NCBI RefSeq assembly: GCF_028657905.1
Contig: NZ_CP117782.1
Span: 3,835,589 to 3,899,588, forward strand
Direction of reading: 5' to 3'
Origin: Burkholderia sp. FERM BP-3421
GTDB lineage: Bacteria > Pseudomonadota > Gammaproteobacteria > Burkholderiales > Burkholderiaceae
DNA: 64,000 bases
The notes below the pieces were generated by a model. It was not told the DNA's origin. It saw only the letters and a list, made by a program, of their open reading frames with translations, and did not search any database. Shown piece by piece: positions 33,968 to 43,957 of this stretch. The position numbers and the translations under genes are program-made. Position 1 is the stretch's first letter, and every line of letters starts with the position of its first letter.

Positions 33968-35797
33968 ATGTGTGGAATTGTTGGGGCGGTGGCGCAGCGG
34001 GACATCCTGCCGGTGCTGGTCGATGGCTTGAGGCGGCTCGAGTATCGCGGCTACGACTCGTGCGGGGTCGCGCTGCACCAGGCGGGGCGGCTCGTGCGCG
34101 CGCGCAGCGTCGACCGGGTCGCGCAATTGCGGCAGGCGATCGCGGACGGCGAGCTCGCGGGCTACACGGGCATCGCGCACACGCGCTGGGCCACGCACGG
34201 CCGGCCCGCGACGGAGAACGCGCATCCGCACGTCTCGCCCGACGACGCGCGGCCGCGCATCGCGCTGTCGCACAACGGCATCATCGAGAACCATGAAGCG
34301 CTGCGCGCGGAGCTGGAGGCGCAGGGCTATGTGTTCGCGAGCCAGACCGACAGCGAGGTGATCGCGCATCTGGTCGACAGCCTGTACAACGGCGACCTGT
34401 TCGACGCGGTGCGCGACGCGGTCGCCCGGCTGCGCGGCAGCTATGCGATCGCGGTGCTGTGCCGCGACGAGCCGCACCGTCTGGTCGGCGCGCGCGACGG
34501 CATGCCGCTCGTGGTCGGCGTGGGCGACGGCGAGCACTTCCTGGCGTCGGACGCGATCGCGCTCGCGAACGTCACCGATCGCATCGCCTACCTCGAGAAC
34601 GGCGACGTGGTGGACGTGCAGCTGCACCGGCACTGGATCGTCGATGCGGCGGGGCGGCGGGTCGAACGCGAACTGCACACGGTGGCCGCGCACAGCGCCG
34701 CCGCCGATCTCGGCCTGTACCGCTGCTACATGCAGAAGGAGATTTTCGAGCAGCCGCGGGCCGTCGCCGACACTTTGCAGGAACTGACCTCGGTGATGCC
34801 CGAGTGGTTCGGCGACGGCGCGTGGCGCGTGTTCGACGGCATCGATTCGGTGCTGCTGCTCGCGTGCGGCGGCAGCTATCACGCGGCACTGACCGCGCGC
34901 TACTGGATCGAGAGCCTCGCGCGCCTGCCGGTGAATGTCGAGATCGCGAGCGAGTACCGCTATCGCGACGGCGTGCCGAATCCGCGCACGCTGGTGGTCG
35001 CGGTGTCGCAGAGCGGCGAGACCGCCGACGTGCTCGGCGCGCTGCAGAAGGCGCGCGAACTGGGCATGCCGCATACGCTCGCGATCTGCAACGTGGCGAC
35101 GAGCGCGCTCGTGCGCGACTGCGCGCTGAACTTCATCACGCGTGCGGGCGTCGAGATCGGCGTCGCGTCGACCAAGGCGTTCACGACGCAGCTGGTGGCG
35201 CTGTTCCTGTTGGCGTTGGCGCTCGCGCAGGCCAAGGGGCGATTGAGCGACGAGGACGAGCACGCGCACCTGCGCGCGCTGCGTCATCTGCCCGATGCGA
35301 TGAGCCGCGTGCTCGCGCTGGAGCCGCGCATCATGGCGTGGGCCGAGCAGCTGACGCGCCGCGAGAACATCCTGTTCGTCGGTCGCGGCATGCATTACCC
35401 GATCGCGCTCGAAGGCGCGCTGAAGATGAAGGAGATCTCGTATATCCACGCGGAGGCGTATGCGGCGGGCGAGCTCAAGCACGGGCCGCTCGCGCTCGTC
35501 AGCGACCAGATGCCGGTGGTGGCGGTCGCGCCGAACGACCGGCTGTTCGAGAAGCTGCGCTCGAACATGCACGAGGTCAGCGCGCGCAACGGCCGGCTGT
35601 TCGTGTTCGCGGACAGCGATTGCGGAATCGCCGCCGGCGAGGGCATCGAGGTGATCCGGATGGATGAGTACTACGGGCCGCTGTCGCCGATTCTGCATGC
35701 GCTGCCGATGCAACTGCTTGCGTTTCACGCAGCGTTGGCGCGCGGCACGGATATCGATAAGCCGAGGAATCTGGCGAAGTCGGTGACGGTGGAGTAG
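33968..35797 (+). CDS. glmS: glutamine-fructose-6-phosphate aminotransferase
   Basis: This 609-residue enzyme makes glucosamine-6-phosphate for peptidoglycan and LPS. The N-terminal glutaminase starts MCGIVG with catalytic Cys2, then RLEYRGYDSCGVAL, HTRWATHGRPATENAHPH and SHNGIIENHE. Two SIS isomerase domains follow (LLLACGGSYHAALTARYWIE, VSQSGETADVLGAL, GVASTKAFTTQ; FVGRGMHYPIALEGALKMKEISYIHAEAYAAGELKHGPLALV). The C-terminal KSVTVE is canonical. In the sugar-phosphate loop the usual CGTS is CGGS. It looks like a second GlmS of the genome under Lrp control rather than in the glmU-glmS housekeeping locus. Confidence 0.95.
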   Translation: MCGIVGAVAQRDILPVLVDGLRRLEYRGYDSCGVALHQAGRLVRARSVDRVAQLRQAIADGELAGYTGIAHTRWATHGRPATENAHPHVSPDDARPRIALSHNGIIENHEALRAELEAQGYVFASQTDSEVIAHLVDSLYNGDLFDAVRDAVARLRGSYAIAVLCRDEPHRLVGARDGMPLVVGVGDGEHFLASDAIALANVTDRIAYLENGDVVDVQLHRHWIVDAAGRRVERELHTVAAHSAAADLGLYRCYMQKEIFEQPRAVADTLQELTSVMPEWFGDGAWRVFDGIDSVLLLACGGSYHAALTARYWIESLARLPVNVEIASEYRYRDGVPNPRTLVVAVSQSGETADVLGALQKARELGMPHTLAICNVATSALVRDCALNFITRAGVEIGVASTKAFTTQLVALFLLALALAQAKGRLSDEDEHAHLRALRHLPDAMSRVLALEPRIMAWAEQLTRRENILFVGRGMHYPIALEGALKMKEISYIHAEAYAAGELKHGPLALVSDQMPVVAVAPNDRLFEKLRSNMHEVSARNGRLFVFADSDCGIAAGEGIEVIRMDEYYGPLSPILHALPMQLLAFHAALARGTDIDKPRNLAKSVTVE

Positions 35798-36241
35798 GGA
35801 GATGTCGAGGCCGGGTCGGGATGCGCGAAGTGTGTCCCGACAGGCAGGCTCGCGGCAATCGTCTCGGATAAATGTGAGGCCGGTTCATTTCACACGCAGC
35901 GCTATCGATCAAATATTAGAACGAGTATGGAAAATCGATAAAACTGCTTCAGGTCCGCGGATTTTCCTCCGCGCTCGGCTAGAATCCCGCGGTCATGCGC
36001 TTTCACGGCGATCGCGTTTCCTCATGCCACCTTGCCCTTGCGATGATCGAGGGTGTCGGCAAGAGCCGGCTGGTTGGCGATAAGGCGTGGAAAATATATC
36101 GGAATTTTAGGATTCCGGATGAATAAATTCGAGATATGACGCCGAGCGGCGGCCGTTGAATGACGGTCGCCTTGTCCATCCATCGTTCCGGGGCGGAAAT
36201 GGAGCGCACCTCACACATGCGTTCCGTTTACCGATGAGACC
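35798..36241. other. spacer before vgrG, no gene seen
   Basis: This 444-bp stretch is less GC-rich than its surroundings (AAATATTAG, GGAAAATATATCGGAATTTTAGGATTCCGG, GAATAAATTCG). ATCGAT occurs twice around an AT-rich segment near 35907-35940. It marks the change from the glmS region to the T6SS island and probably holds the vgrG promoter. No ORF with a ribosome site. Confidence 0.45.
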
Positions 36242-38938
36242 ATGCCGACACCGTCGTTCACACCCGCGTCTTCCTCGAATCCGTTGGAAGGGCTGTCCTC
36301 GATGTTCGCGAATTTCGACCAGTTGTGGTCGATCTTCAGTCAATCGCAGCGGCAGTTGCAGGTGCAGCTGGCCCCGAGCGCGGGCCTGCCGGGCAACGTG
36401 ATCCTCCCGCATGAGCTGGTCGGCAGCGAAGGGATTTGCGAGCCGCTGCATTACACGCTGCGCTGGCTGTCGACCGATGTGCGTTTGCCGCTCAAGGCCT
36501 TCAACGGCGTTCCCATTGCGTTCCGGGTCGGCGACTTCACGGGGGCGCGTCGAACCGTCAGCGCCATCGTCACGAGCGCGCATCAGCTGGCGTCGGACGG
36601 CGGGTTCGTCCTGAACGAGTTCGTCTGCCGGGATGCCTTGACGATACTCGAACACCGGACGACGTGGCGCGTCTATCGCGCCGTGTCGATCATCGACATC
36701 ACGCGCGACATCTTGTCCGCGCATCGTGACGGCAACGGCGTGCTCGGCAACGCGTTCGAATTCGACATGACGGGATTGACTTCGACCTATCCCGTCCGCG
36801 CCTTCACCATGCAGGCGGGCGAAAGCGATGCGGCCTTCCTGATGCGCCACTGGCGATTCGAGGGAATCTGCTGGTACTTCACCCACGATATCAAGGACGG
36901 ATGGCCGGTTCATACGCTGCATCTGGTCGATAACGTTCATGCGTGGCGCGACAACCCGGCCGGGACGGTTCGCTTTCACCGCGCCGATGCGACCGAGCGG
37001 GACGATACGATCACGTCGTTTCAGGCCCATCGTCATCTCATGCCGGGCGCGGTGTTTTCCGCTTCACCTGACTATCGGGTGGCGGGTGTCCGGGAAGTCG
37101 GCGAAACCGGCATCCGGGATCAGGGCAAATACGGCAACGCGTTCGCCGTCACGCTGACGGACTATCGCTATGACTCGCCGCACGTCGCGGACGACCTCCG
37201 GCACTACGAACAGATCAACCGGCGGCGTCAGCAGGCGCACGAGCAGCGGACCAAGCATTTCACCGGGGAGGGCGTCGTGCGCGCGTTCAGCGGCGGCGCG
37301 GGCACGGTTTTCTCGCTGTCCGGCCATGCGGAAATGGATCAGCATCCGGCCGAGCAGCGGCGCCTCGTACTCACCCGCGTCGAAACGCGCGTGCGCAATC
37401 ATCTGTTGACCGCTTCGCCGGGCAAGGGGCCATTGGCGCTCGATGCCGACAGCGCCGACTATCTGAACCGCTTCGAGTGCGTTCGCGCGGATATCCCGAT
37501 CGTCCCGGCTTTCGATCCGTCCGCCGTGCCGTCCGTCGGCCCGATGAGCGCGCGCGTCGTCGGCGGACAGGGGCTGGAGATCGACGTGGACGCGGACGGC
37601 CGCATCGCGGTCCGGTTTCCCTTCGCGCGAAGCGACGAGCATCCGCGCGCGGGCGCGAGCGGAACGCCGCGCGATTCCGCGCGCATCCGCTACGCGCTGC
37701 CGTGGGCGGACAACCGGGCAGGTACGGCGCTGTGGCCGCGGGTCGGAAGCGAGGTGCTGGTCGTATTTCAGCAGAACGATCCCGACAAACCCATCGCGAT
37801 TGCGACGATGCACGATGCGCATCATGCGCCCGCGCAATTTTCCGGCGCGGGCAGCTTGCCCGCCAACGCCGCGTTGTACGGCATTCGTTCGAAGGAGGTG
37901 GGAGGGACGGGCTATGGCGAGTTGCTGTTCGACGATACGTCGCGCGAGATCAAGACGAAGCTCTCGTCCGAGCACGGCAAGACGCAATTGAATCAAGGGT
38001 GGATCGGCCATCCACGCGAGGACGGCCTGTCCGAACCGCGCGGCGAGGGGTTCGAGCTGCGATCCGATTTGCCGGGGGCCATTCGCGCATCGCAATTGCT
38101 GATTTCCACCGATGCCCGGCCGAATGCGAAGGGCGCGGTGCTGGATCGACAGGAACTGATCGGGCAGCTCGAAGCGGCGCTCGCGATCGCGAAGCAGCTT
38201 GCCGACCTGTCGTCCGTGCATGAAGCGGACGGCACGGATACCGCGCCGCAGGAAAAGCTCGTCGAGCGGATCAAGCAATGGGACGGCGGCAGCCAGGACG
38301 GCGCGGCCATCGCGCTGTCCGCGCCGGACGGCATCGCGCTGTCGAGCCCGCAGGGCGTCATGGCGTCGGCTGGAACCCACGTCGACGTGGTCGCGGTTCA
38401 GGACGTCAACGTCAGTACGGGCCGCCGGATACTCATGCGCGCGGCGCAAGGGCTGTCGGCATTCGCGAAGGCGGGCATGAAGCTCATCGCGGGCACCGGG
38501 GATGTCGTCGTGCAGGCACAGCAGGGCCGCGCGGAAATCGGCGCATCCGAACGCATGCATCTCTATTCGCTGAAGGAGCTGGTGATCGAGGCGCCGAGCA
38601 TCGTGTTCCGCTCGAACGGCGTCACGCAGTCGTTTGCCGACGGTGAGGTGCTGACTTCATCGAGCGGCGCGCACACGATCCAATCGTCGGGATTCAGCCA
38701 TGTGCGTGGAGGGGGCGGCACTCCCGATCTGCCGCATATGCCGGCGTCGACGATGCGAACGGACGAGCAATTCGCCGTGGCCTCGCGCAATGGGAACGCT
38801 TATCCGCCATTCCGGCATGAGGTGATCGACGAGACCCGGGACACGCGCGATGCGGGCGCGCTGGCAACGGACGGAACCAATCGGAACGTCGTGCAGGACG
38901 CGCAGATTCGCCCGCTTACCTTCATTCCGAAACCCTGA
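36242..38938 (+). CDS. vgrG: T6SS spike protein VgrG
   Basis: This 898-residue trimeric tip protein of the type VI secretion needle has a gp27-like N-terminal part (LPHELVGSEGICEPLHYTLRWLSTDVRLPLKAFNGVPIAF, FTMQAGESDAAFLMRHWRFEGICWYFTH). The gp5-like OB fold follows (ARVVGGQGLEIDVDADGRIAVRFPF, LWPRVGSEVLVVFQQNDPDKPIAIATMHD), with the beta-helix needle after it. A DUF2345-type C-terminal extension follows. The tail (ASTMRTDEQFAVASRNGNAYPPFRHEVI) is a likely adaptor for the effector encoded next. No lytic catalytic domain is added. It leads the effector module; other T6SS core genes are not in the window. Confidence 0.95.
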   Translation: MPTPSFTPASSSNPLEGLSSMFANFDQLWSIFSQSQRQLQVQLAPSAGLPGNVILPHELVGSEGICEPLHYTLRWLSTDVRLPLKAFNGVPIAFRVGDFTGARRTVSAIVTSAHQLASDGGFVLNEFVCRDALTILEHRTTWRVYRAVSIIDITRDILSAHRDGNGVLGNAFEFDMTGLTSTYPVRAFTMQAGESDAAFLMRHWRFEGICWYFTHDIKDGWPVHTLHLVDNVHAWRDNPAGTVRFHRADATERDDTITSFQAHRHLMPGAVFSASPDYRVAGVREVGETGIRDQGKYGNAFAVTLTDYRYDSPHVADDLRHYEQINRRRQQAHEQRTKHFTGEGVVRAFSGGAGTVFSLSGHAEMDQHPAEQRRLVLTRVETRVRNHLLTASPGKGPLALDADSADYLNRFECVRADIPIVPAFDPSAVPSVGPMSARVVGGQGLEIDVDADGRIAVRFPFARSDEHPRAGASGTPRDSARIRYALPWADNRAGTALWPRVGSEVLVVFQQNDPDKPIAIATMHDAHHAPAQFSGAGSLPANAALYGIRSKEVGGTGYGELLFDDTSREIKTKLSSEHGKTQLNQGWIGHPREDGLSEPRGEGFELRSDLPGAIRASQLLISTDARPNAKGAVLDRQELIGQLEAALAIAKQLADLSSVHEADGTDTAPQEKLVERIKQWDGGSQDGAAIALSAPDGIALSSPQGVMASAGTHVDVVAVQDVNVSTGRRILMRAAQGLSAFAKAGMKLIAGTGDVVVQAQQGRAEIGASERMHLYSLKELVIEAPSIVFRSNGVTQSFADGEVLTSSSGAHTIQSSGFSHVRGGGGTPDLPHMPASTMRTDEQFAVASRNGNAYPPFRHEVIDETRDTRDAGALATDGTNRNVVQDAQIRPLTFIPKP

Positions 38939-41900
38939 TGGCCGATTCCCTATGACGACTTCCTCCGCTGATACCTGTGCAACCCGGCCGGTGCATGAAA
39001 AGGCTCGCCGCCGGGTTCCGCTGCAGTTCGACGAGAACGGGCATCCGTATTTCGGGAGCGTGGCGAGTCCCGAGAGCTTCAGGATGCGGGCATTGTGCGT
39101 GATGCCGCCGCGACATGTGATTCCGGTCATCTTCGTGCCGGGCATCATGGGGAGCAATCTGAAAGCCAACGAGATGGCCAAGAGGCCTGGGATACCAGCG
39201 TGGAGACCGCCCAATGGAATCATCGATGGCTTGATCGAAGTGGGACGCAGGATCAGGCAAAGTCCGAAGGACCGGCAGATCCAGATGACGCCGGAAGAGG
39301 TCGAGGTGGACCGTAGCGGCGACATTCATGTGCCTCGGAACCTCTACACGCTGACGAAAAGCGAAGCGGAACGTCGCGGATGGGGGGAGATTCATCTCGG
39401 CAGTTACGGCACGGTCCTGGCCGAACTGGAAATAGCGCTGAACGAGCAATATGCCGATGCAGGAACGAAGGATTGCAAGCCGTTACCCGTTTGGGAGATT
39501 GCGTGGACGCTGAAACGCAGGAGCGGCTCTGCGTCGGACGAGATGGTCGATGTGGTGGACCAGGATTGGCGGCCGGTGAACACCGATGTGCCGCCCTTGA
39601 GCGAGCAGGAGTTCAATCGGCTGGACGACTATTTTTATCCGGTATGGGCATGCGGCTATAACTGGCTCGAAAGCAGCGAGCTGTCGTCCGACCGGCTGAT
39701 CGCCCGTATTCAAGAGGCGATCGATTGGTATAAGAAGGATAGCTATTGGATTTCGATCGACAAGGTCATCGTCGTCACTCATTCGATGGGTGGGATGGTC
39801 GCAAGGCGCGCGGTGCAGAAGGCGCCCGACAGAATTCTGGGCGTCGTACACGGGGTGCAGCCCGTCGGCGGCGCTCCCGTGGTCTATCGACGTCTGCGCT
39901 CGGGGACGGAAGTGAATGGCTGGTCTGATATAGGTGGGGCTGCGGCAGCTGTTGTGATGGGGTGGAGCGCCGCCGATGTCACATGCGTAATGGCGAATTC
40001 CCCGGGCCCGCTGGAACTGCTGCCGACGAAGCATCATCCCCCCGGCTGGCTTCGCTTCGAGCAGCGGAGGAACGGGAAAACACGGGAGCTGATGCCGCCG
40101 ATGCCGATCTCCGATCCGTATGCGGAGATCTATGCGAAGCGAGTGCAGGATGTGTGGTGGGGAATGATCGATGAGACGTTGATTGACCCTGCGAATCTTG
40201 CCCAAAAAAACAATACAAATCCTTCCGCGATGTACGGAGCCGCCCTTAAAAAGGCGCGGCTCTTTCATGATCGAATCAAGCTTGATTGTCATCCCGTCAC
40301 ATTCGCGCACTATGGCAGCGATCCGGGACAGGTGTCGTTTGGTCGTGTGGTGTGGACGACTTCGGATGAAGTGGGGGCTGAAGCGGAATCAGGATTGAGC
40401 GATGCGCAGACGCAGTCGTTCACGCGGCTCGGTCGTGCAGTGCTCGCCTTTGGTGAGCAGAAAGTAAGCATGAAATTGGAAAATAACGAAAGCCTGGCTA
40501 CGCATGGCGCAGTCCACGCGGGGGACGGGACTGTCGCTCTCGAATCCGGGGCATTGATTGCAGATGCCACACCGACACCCAAAGTATTCGGCATGATCGG
40601 ATTCGATCACTCGGGTAGTTACAGAAATAAAAATGTACTCAGCAATGTAATTTATTGCATCGCTAAGATCGTGCAATTGGCTCCGGTTGTGGGTAAGCCT
40701 TCATCAAGCGAGGATTGATGTGTTCATTCGATCGATTGTTCAGATGCTTTGCACCTGCTTTTTATTGTCGGTATGTCATGCGGGAGAGCCAGTGATGAGT
40801 GAAACAAAAACCTATTGTTTCGGACGCTATTTGGCGGATATCCCGGTTGGCGCTCAGGTGAACGGCTACGCTTCGAGGTATAAGTATGGATATATAAAAT
40901 CGTCTTCGTTGTCTAGAGTGGAATTCGATGAATACGTCGGGAAGCGTGAGGCGGTGATCAGATCGGGAAAGCAAAAGGATGGATATTCGCTGAAGGGAGG
41001 TGGGCGGATAAGTGAGTCAATCTGGATTTTCGAACTGGAAAATCAATTGCTGACTGGCCTGTCGGTCGGGTTTGAGGCCCATCGATGGGATGGCGGACGT
41101 GCGTTCGAAATGACTCAAGTGGGCACGATGTCGGATAAATATGACGAAGTCTTGTCCACAATGAAAACGAGCGTGCTGCCGAATCTCCACGCGCGTGATG
41201 CCGACGATATACCTTCGCAGCCGGGGTTTTGTCTCAAGGATGGATTCATCGACGACGACGGCACGACCGAGCAATACGAAGACTCGGGGATGAGCTTCAA
41301 GTTTCCACAATGGCCGGGCATCCTCATCACGGTGAGCGCGAGCACCACGACCAAAGCCGGCGAAAAGACCCTGCTCCAGCGTGTCGGCAGCGCCTGGTTG
41401 CCCACCAACTTCATCCTGGTCAAGACGCTGCGCCGTGGCAAGCGTACGGTGAACGGCCGCGATGGCGAAGAGATCCTGTGGTCGTTCCCGACCAATCATG
41501 GATTCCGTTCGCATCAGTTCCAATGGGAGGCGCAAGGCACGCTGAGCCAACCGCTCAATGCCGATTTGACCGTGGAATTCGAGAGCGGACTGCAAGCGAA
41601 AGGTGGAGAGTGGCAGCGCCCGAACCTGAGCGACGAAGAAGCCATCGCGATATTCGACGCGGTGGTGAAATCGATCCGTCTGCGCCCGACCAGCGATGCG
41701 AAGGCATCGCGCGCCGCACCGCCTCCGACCATGCCGTTGGGCACGCTCGTGCAAACAGGTTCGGCGTGTCCTCAAACCGGTTGGTGGACGTGTCCCGAAG
41801 CAAACGGCAACGAACTCGCCGGAGGCGGGCGGCGGTATTTTGTCGCAGGATCGCCGATGCCGGTCGCGACGATCCTGCGCGGCCGGACCCTGGCCGACCG

Positions 41901-41988
41901 GTTGTTCGGAAAGCCGGCCCGATACGACGTGCCGACGACGTGGCGACTCGTGGGATCCGATCCGGCGAACGACGCGGACACGACGCCT
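38744..41988 (+). repeat. tandem duplication, unit 1 (vgrG tail, tle4, tli4)
   Basis: The last 195 bp of vgrG, the whole effector gene and nearly all of the immunity gene recur directly downstream with a 3245-bp shift. The shift falls to 3238 bp after a 7-bp deletion in copy 2. Similarity is near-perfect at both ends of the unit and lower in the effector 3' third and immunity 5' third. Confidence 0.92.
38952..40718 (+). CDS. T6SS phospholipase effector, Tle4-like
   Basis: This 588-residue alpha/beta hydrolase is delivered by the adjacent VgrG to attack phospholipids of rival cells. Motifs: VIPVIFVPGIMGSNLKAN at 58-73 (LCAT/PGAP1-like oxyanion region) and the nucleophile elbow VVTHSMGGMVARRA with Ser278. 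No signal peptide is present, as expected for a T6SS cargo. Assignment to Tle4 (TplE of Pseudomonas aeruginosa) rests on this fold and on the next gene being of the Tli4 immunity type. The frame is open upstream, but ATG 13 bp after the vgrG stop is the sensible start. The C-terminal third has lower GC and differs from the second copy. Confidence 0.85.
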   Translation: MTTSSADTCATRPVHEKARRRVPLQFDENGHPYFGSVASPESFRMRALCVMPPRHVIPVIFVPGIMGSNLKANEMAKRPGIPAWRPPNGIIDGLIEVGRRIRQSPKDRQIQMTPEEVEVDRSGDIHVPRNLYTLTKSEAERRGWGEIHLGSYGTVLAELEIALNEQYADAGTKDCKPLPVWEIAWTLKRRSGSASDEMVDVVDQDWRPVNTDVPPLSEQEFNRLDDYFYPVWACGYNWLESSELSSDRLIARIQEAIDWYKKDSYWISIDKVIVVTHSMGGMVARRAVQKAPDRILGVVHGVQPVGGAPVVYRRLRSGTEVNGWSDIGGAAAAVVMGWSAADVTCVMANSPGPLELLPTKHHPPGWLRFEQRRNGKTRELMPPMPISDPYAEIYAKRVQDVWWGMIDETLIDPANLAQKNNTNPSAMYGAALKKARLFHDRIKLDCHPVTFAHYGSDPGQVSFGRVVWTTSDEVGAEAESGLSDAQTQSFTRLGRAVLAFGEQKVSMKLENNESLATHGAVHAGDGTVALESGALIADATPTPKVFGMIGFDHSGSYRNKNVLSNVIYCIAKIVQLAPVVGKPSSSED

Positions 41989-42015
41989 GCGTCGATGATA
42001 CGAACGGATGAGTAA
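40720..42015 (+). CDS. Tli4-family T6SS immunity protein, copy 1
   Basis: This 431-residue periplasmic protein should neutralise the adjacent phospholipase. A signal peptide (MFIRSIVQMLCTCFLLSVCHA) precedes the Tli4 N-terminal domain (SETKTYCFGRYLADIPVGAQVNGYASRY). The second domain starts near QPGFCLKDGFIDDDGTTEQYEDSGMSFKFPQWPGILITV. The start is GTG directly after the effector stop. The last residues SMIRTDE come from the duplicated vgrG tail read in its own frame, and a CAA-to-TAA change ends the protein there. Copy 1 is therefore a fusion at its extreme C-terminus. Confidence 0.88.
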   Translation: MFIRSIVQMLCTCFLLSVCHAGEPVMSETKTYCFGRYLADIPVGAQVNGYASRYKYGYIKSSSLSRVEFDEYVGKREAVIRSGKQKDGYSLKGGGRISESIWIFELENQLLTGLSVGFEAHRWDGGRAFEMTQVGTMSDKYDEVLSTMKTSVLPNLHARDADDIPSQPGFCLKDGFIDDDGTTEQYEDSGMSFKFPQWPGILITVSASTTTKAGEKTLLQRVGSAWLPTNFILVKTLRRGKRTVNGRDGEEILWSFPTNHGFRSHQFQWEAQGTLSQPLNADLTVEFESGLQAKGGEWQRPNLSDEEAIAIFDAVVKSIRLRPTSDAKASRAAPPPTMPLGTLVQTGSACPQTGWWTCPEANGNELAGGGRRYFVAGSPMPVATILRGRTLADRLFGKPARYDVPTTWRLVGSDPANDADTTPASMIRTDE

Positions 42016-42183
42016 TTCGCCGTGGCCTCGCGCAATGGGAACGCCTATCCGCCATTCCGGCATGAGGTGATCGACGAGACCCGGGACACGCGCGATGCGG
42101 GCGCGCTGGCAACGGACGGAACCAATCGGAACGTCGTGCAGGACGCGCAGATTCGCCCGCTTACCTTCATTCCGAAACCTTGA
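41989..42183 (+). pseudogene. vgrG 3' tail relic
   Basis: This stretch is almost identical to the last 195 bp of vgrG, ending in the same PKP-stop. It has no 5' part of the gene. It begins in frame with tli4 copy 1, which reads 8 codons into it before a new TAA. Without that stop the fusion would run on to the original vgrG stop. Confidence 0.92.
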
Positions 42184-42196
42184 TGGCCGATTCCCT

Positions 42197-43956
42197 ATGA
42201 CGACTTCCTCCGCTGATACCTGTGCAACCCGGCCGGTGCATGAAAAGGCCCGCCGCCGGGTCCCGCTGCAGTTCGACGAGAACGGGCATCCGTATTTCGG
42301 GAGCGTGGCGAGTCCCGAGAGCTTCAGGATGCGGGCGTTGTGCGTGATGCCGCCGCGTCATGTGATTCCGGTCATCTTCGTGCCGGGCATCATGGGGAGC
42401 AATCTGAAAGCCAACGAGAGAGGCCTGGGATACCAGCGTGGAGACCGCCCAATGGAATCATCGATGGCTTGATCGAAGTGGGACGCAGGATCAGGCAAAG
42501 TCCGAAGGATCGGCAGATCCAGATGACTTCGTCAAAGGTCGAGGTGGATGATGATGGCGACGTTCACGTGCCTCGGAGTCTGTACACGCTGACGAAAAGC
42601 GAAGCGAAACGTCGCGGATGGGGAGAGATCCACCTCGGCAGTTACGGCACGGTCCTGGCCGAACTGGAAATGGCGCTGAACGAACAATACGCCGATGCTG
42701 GAACGAAGGACTGCAAGCCATTACCCGTCTGGGAGATTGCACGGACGCCGAAGCGCAAAAGCGGTTCCACGTCGGAGGAGATGGTCGATGTCGTGGAGCA
42801 GGATTGGCGCCCGGTGAATACCGACGTTCCGCCGTTGAGCGAGCAGGAGTTCAATCGGCTGGACGACTATTTCTATCCGGTATGGGCATGCGGCTATAAC
42901 TGGCTCGAAAGCAGCGAGCTGTCGTCTGATCGACTGATCGCCCGTATTCAAGAGGCGATCGATTGGTATAAGAAGGATAGCTACTGGATTTCGACTGACA
43001 AGGTCATCGTCGTTACGCATTCGATGGGCGGAATGGTCGCTCGGCGCGCGGCGCAGAAGGCGCCCGACAGCATTCTGGGCGTCGTACACGGGGTGCAGCC
43101 CGTCGGTGGCGCTCCCGTGGTTTATCGGCGCCTGCGCTCGGGGACGGAAGTGAACGGTTGGTCCGATATCGGCGGGGCGGCAGCAGCCGTCGTGACGGGG
43201 TGGAGCGCAGCCGATGTGACGTGCGTGATGGCGAATTCCCCGGGCCCGCTGGAACTGCTGCCGACGAAACACCATCCTCCCGGCTGGCTCCGCTTCGAGC
43301 AGCGGAGGAACGGGGAAACACGGGAGCTGATGCCGCCGATGCCGATCTCCGATCCGTATGCGGAGATCTATGCGAAGCGAGTGCAGGATGTGTGGTGGGG
43401 GATGATCGATGAGACGTTGATCGATCCGGCGGATCTTGCCAAAGAAAACAATACAAGTGCTTTCGCGATGTACGAAGACGCCATTGCAGATGCACGGCTA
43501 TTTCATGATCGAGTCCAGTTAGATTGTCATCCCGTCACATTCGCACACTATGGCAGCGATCCAGGACAGGTGTCGTTTGGTCGCGTGGTGTGGGCGACTT
43601 CGGATGAAGTGGGGGCCGAAGTGGAATCAGATTTGAACAATGCTAAGTCACAGTCGTTCACGCGGCTTGGTCGTGCAGTGCTCGCCTTTGGTGAGCAGAA
43701 AGTAAGCATGAGATTGGAAAATCACCAAAGTCCGGCTACGAGTGGTGCCGCCAATTCAGGCGATGGGACTGTCGCTCTCGAATCTGGGGCATTGATTGCC
43801 GATGCGACGCCGACACCCAAAGTATTCGGCATGATCGGATTCGATCACTCGGGGAGTTACGGAAATAAAAATGTGCTCAGTAATACAATTTATTGCATCG
43901 CGAAGATTGTGCAGTTGGCTCCGGTTGTAGGTAAATCTTCATCAAACGGGGATTGA
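42197..43956 (+). pseudogene. Tle4-like effector, copy 2, frameshifted
   Basis: The first 74 or so codons match copy 1 (through VIPVIFVPGIMGSNLKANE). Then 7 bp are missing (ATGGCCA relative to copy 1) and the frame breaks, giving a stop at 42472. Downstream the other frame is open to the end and keeps THSMGGMVARRA with the catalytic Ser. No good internal start with a ribosome site restores a full enzyme, and the oxyanion segment would be lost. So this copy is probably dead. It differs from copy 1 mainly in the C-terminal third (AKENNTSAFAMYEDAIADARLF against AQKNNTNPSAMYGAALKKARLF). Confidence 0.85.
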
Positions 43957-43957
43957 T

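Noticed and set aside
42340..43956. Copy-2 effector as an intact 538-aa gene from a GTG at 42340
   Set aside because: The first residues of that frame are out-of-frame translation of the true N-terminus, so it only looks intact; alignment to copy 1 shows a 7-bp deletion.
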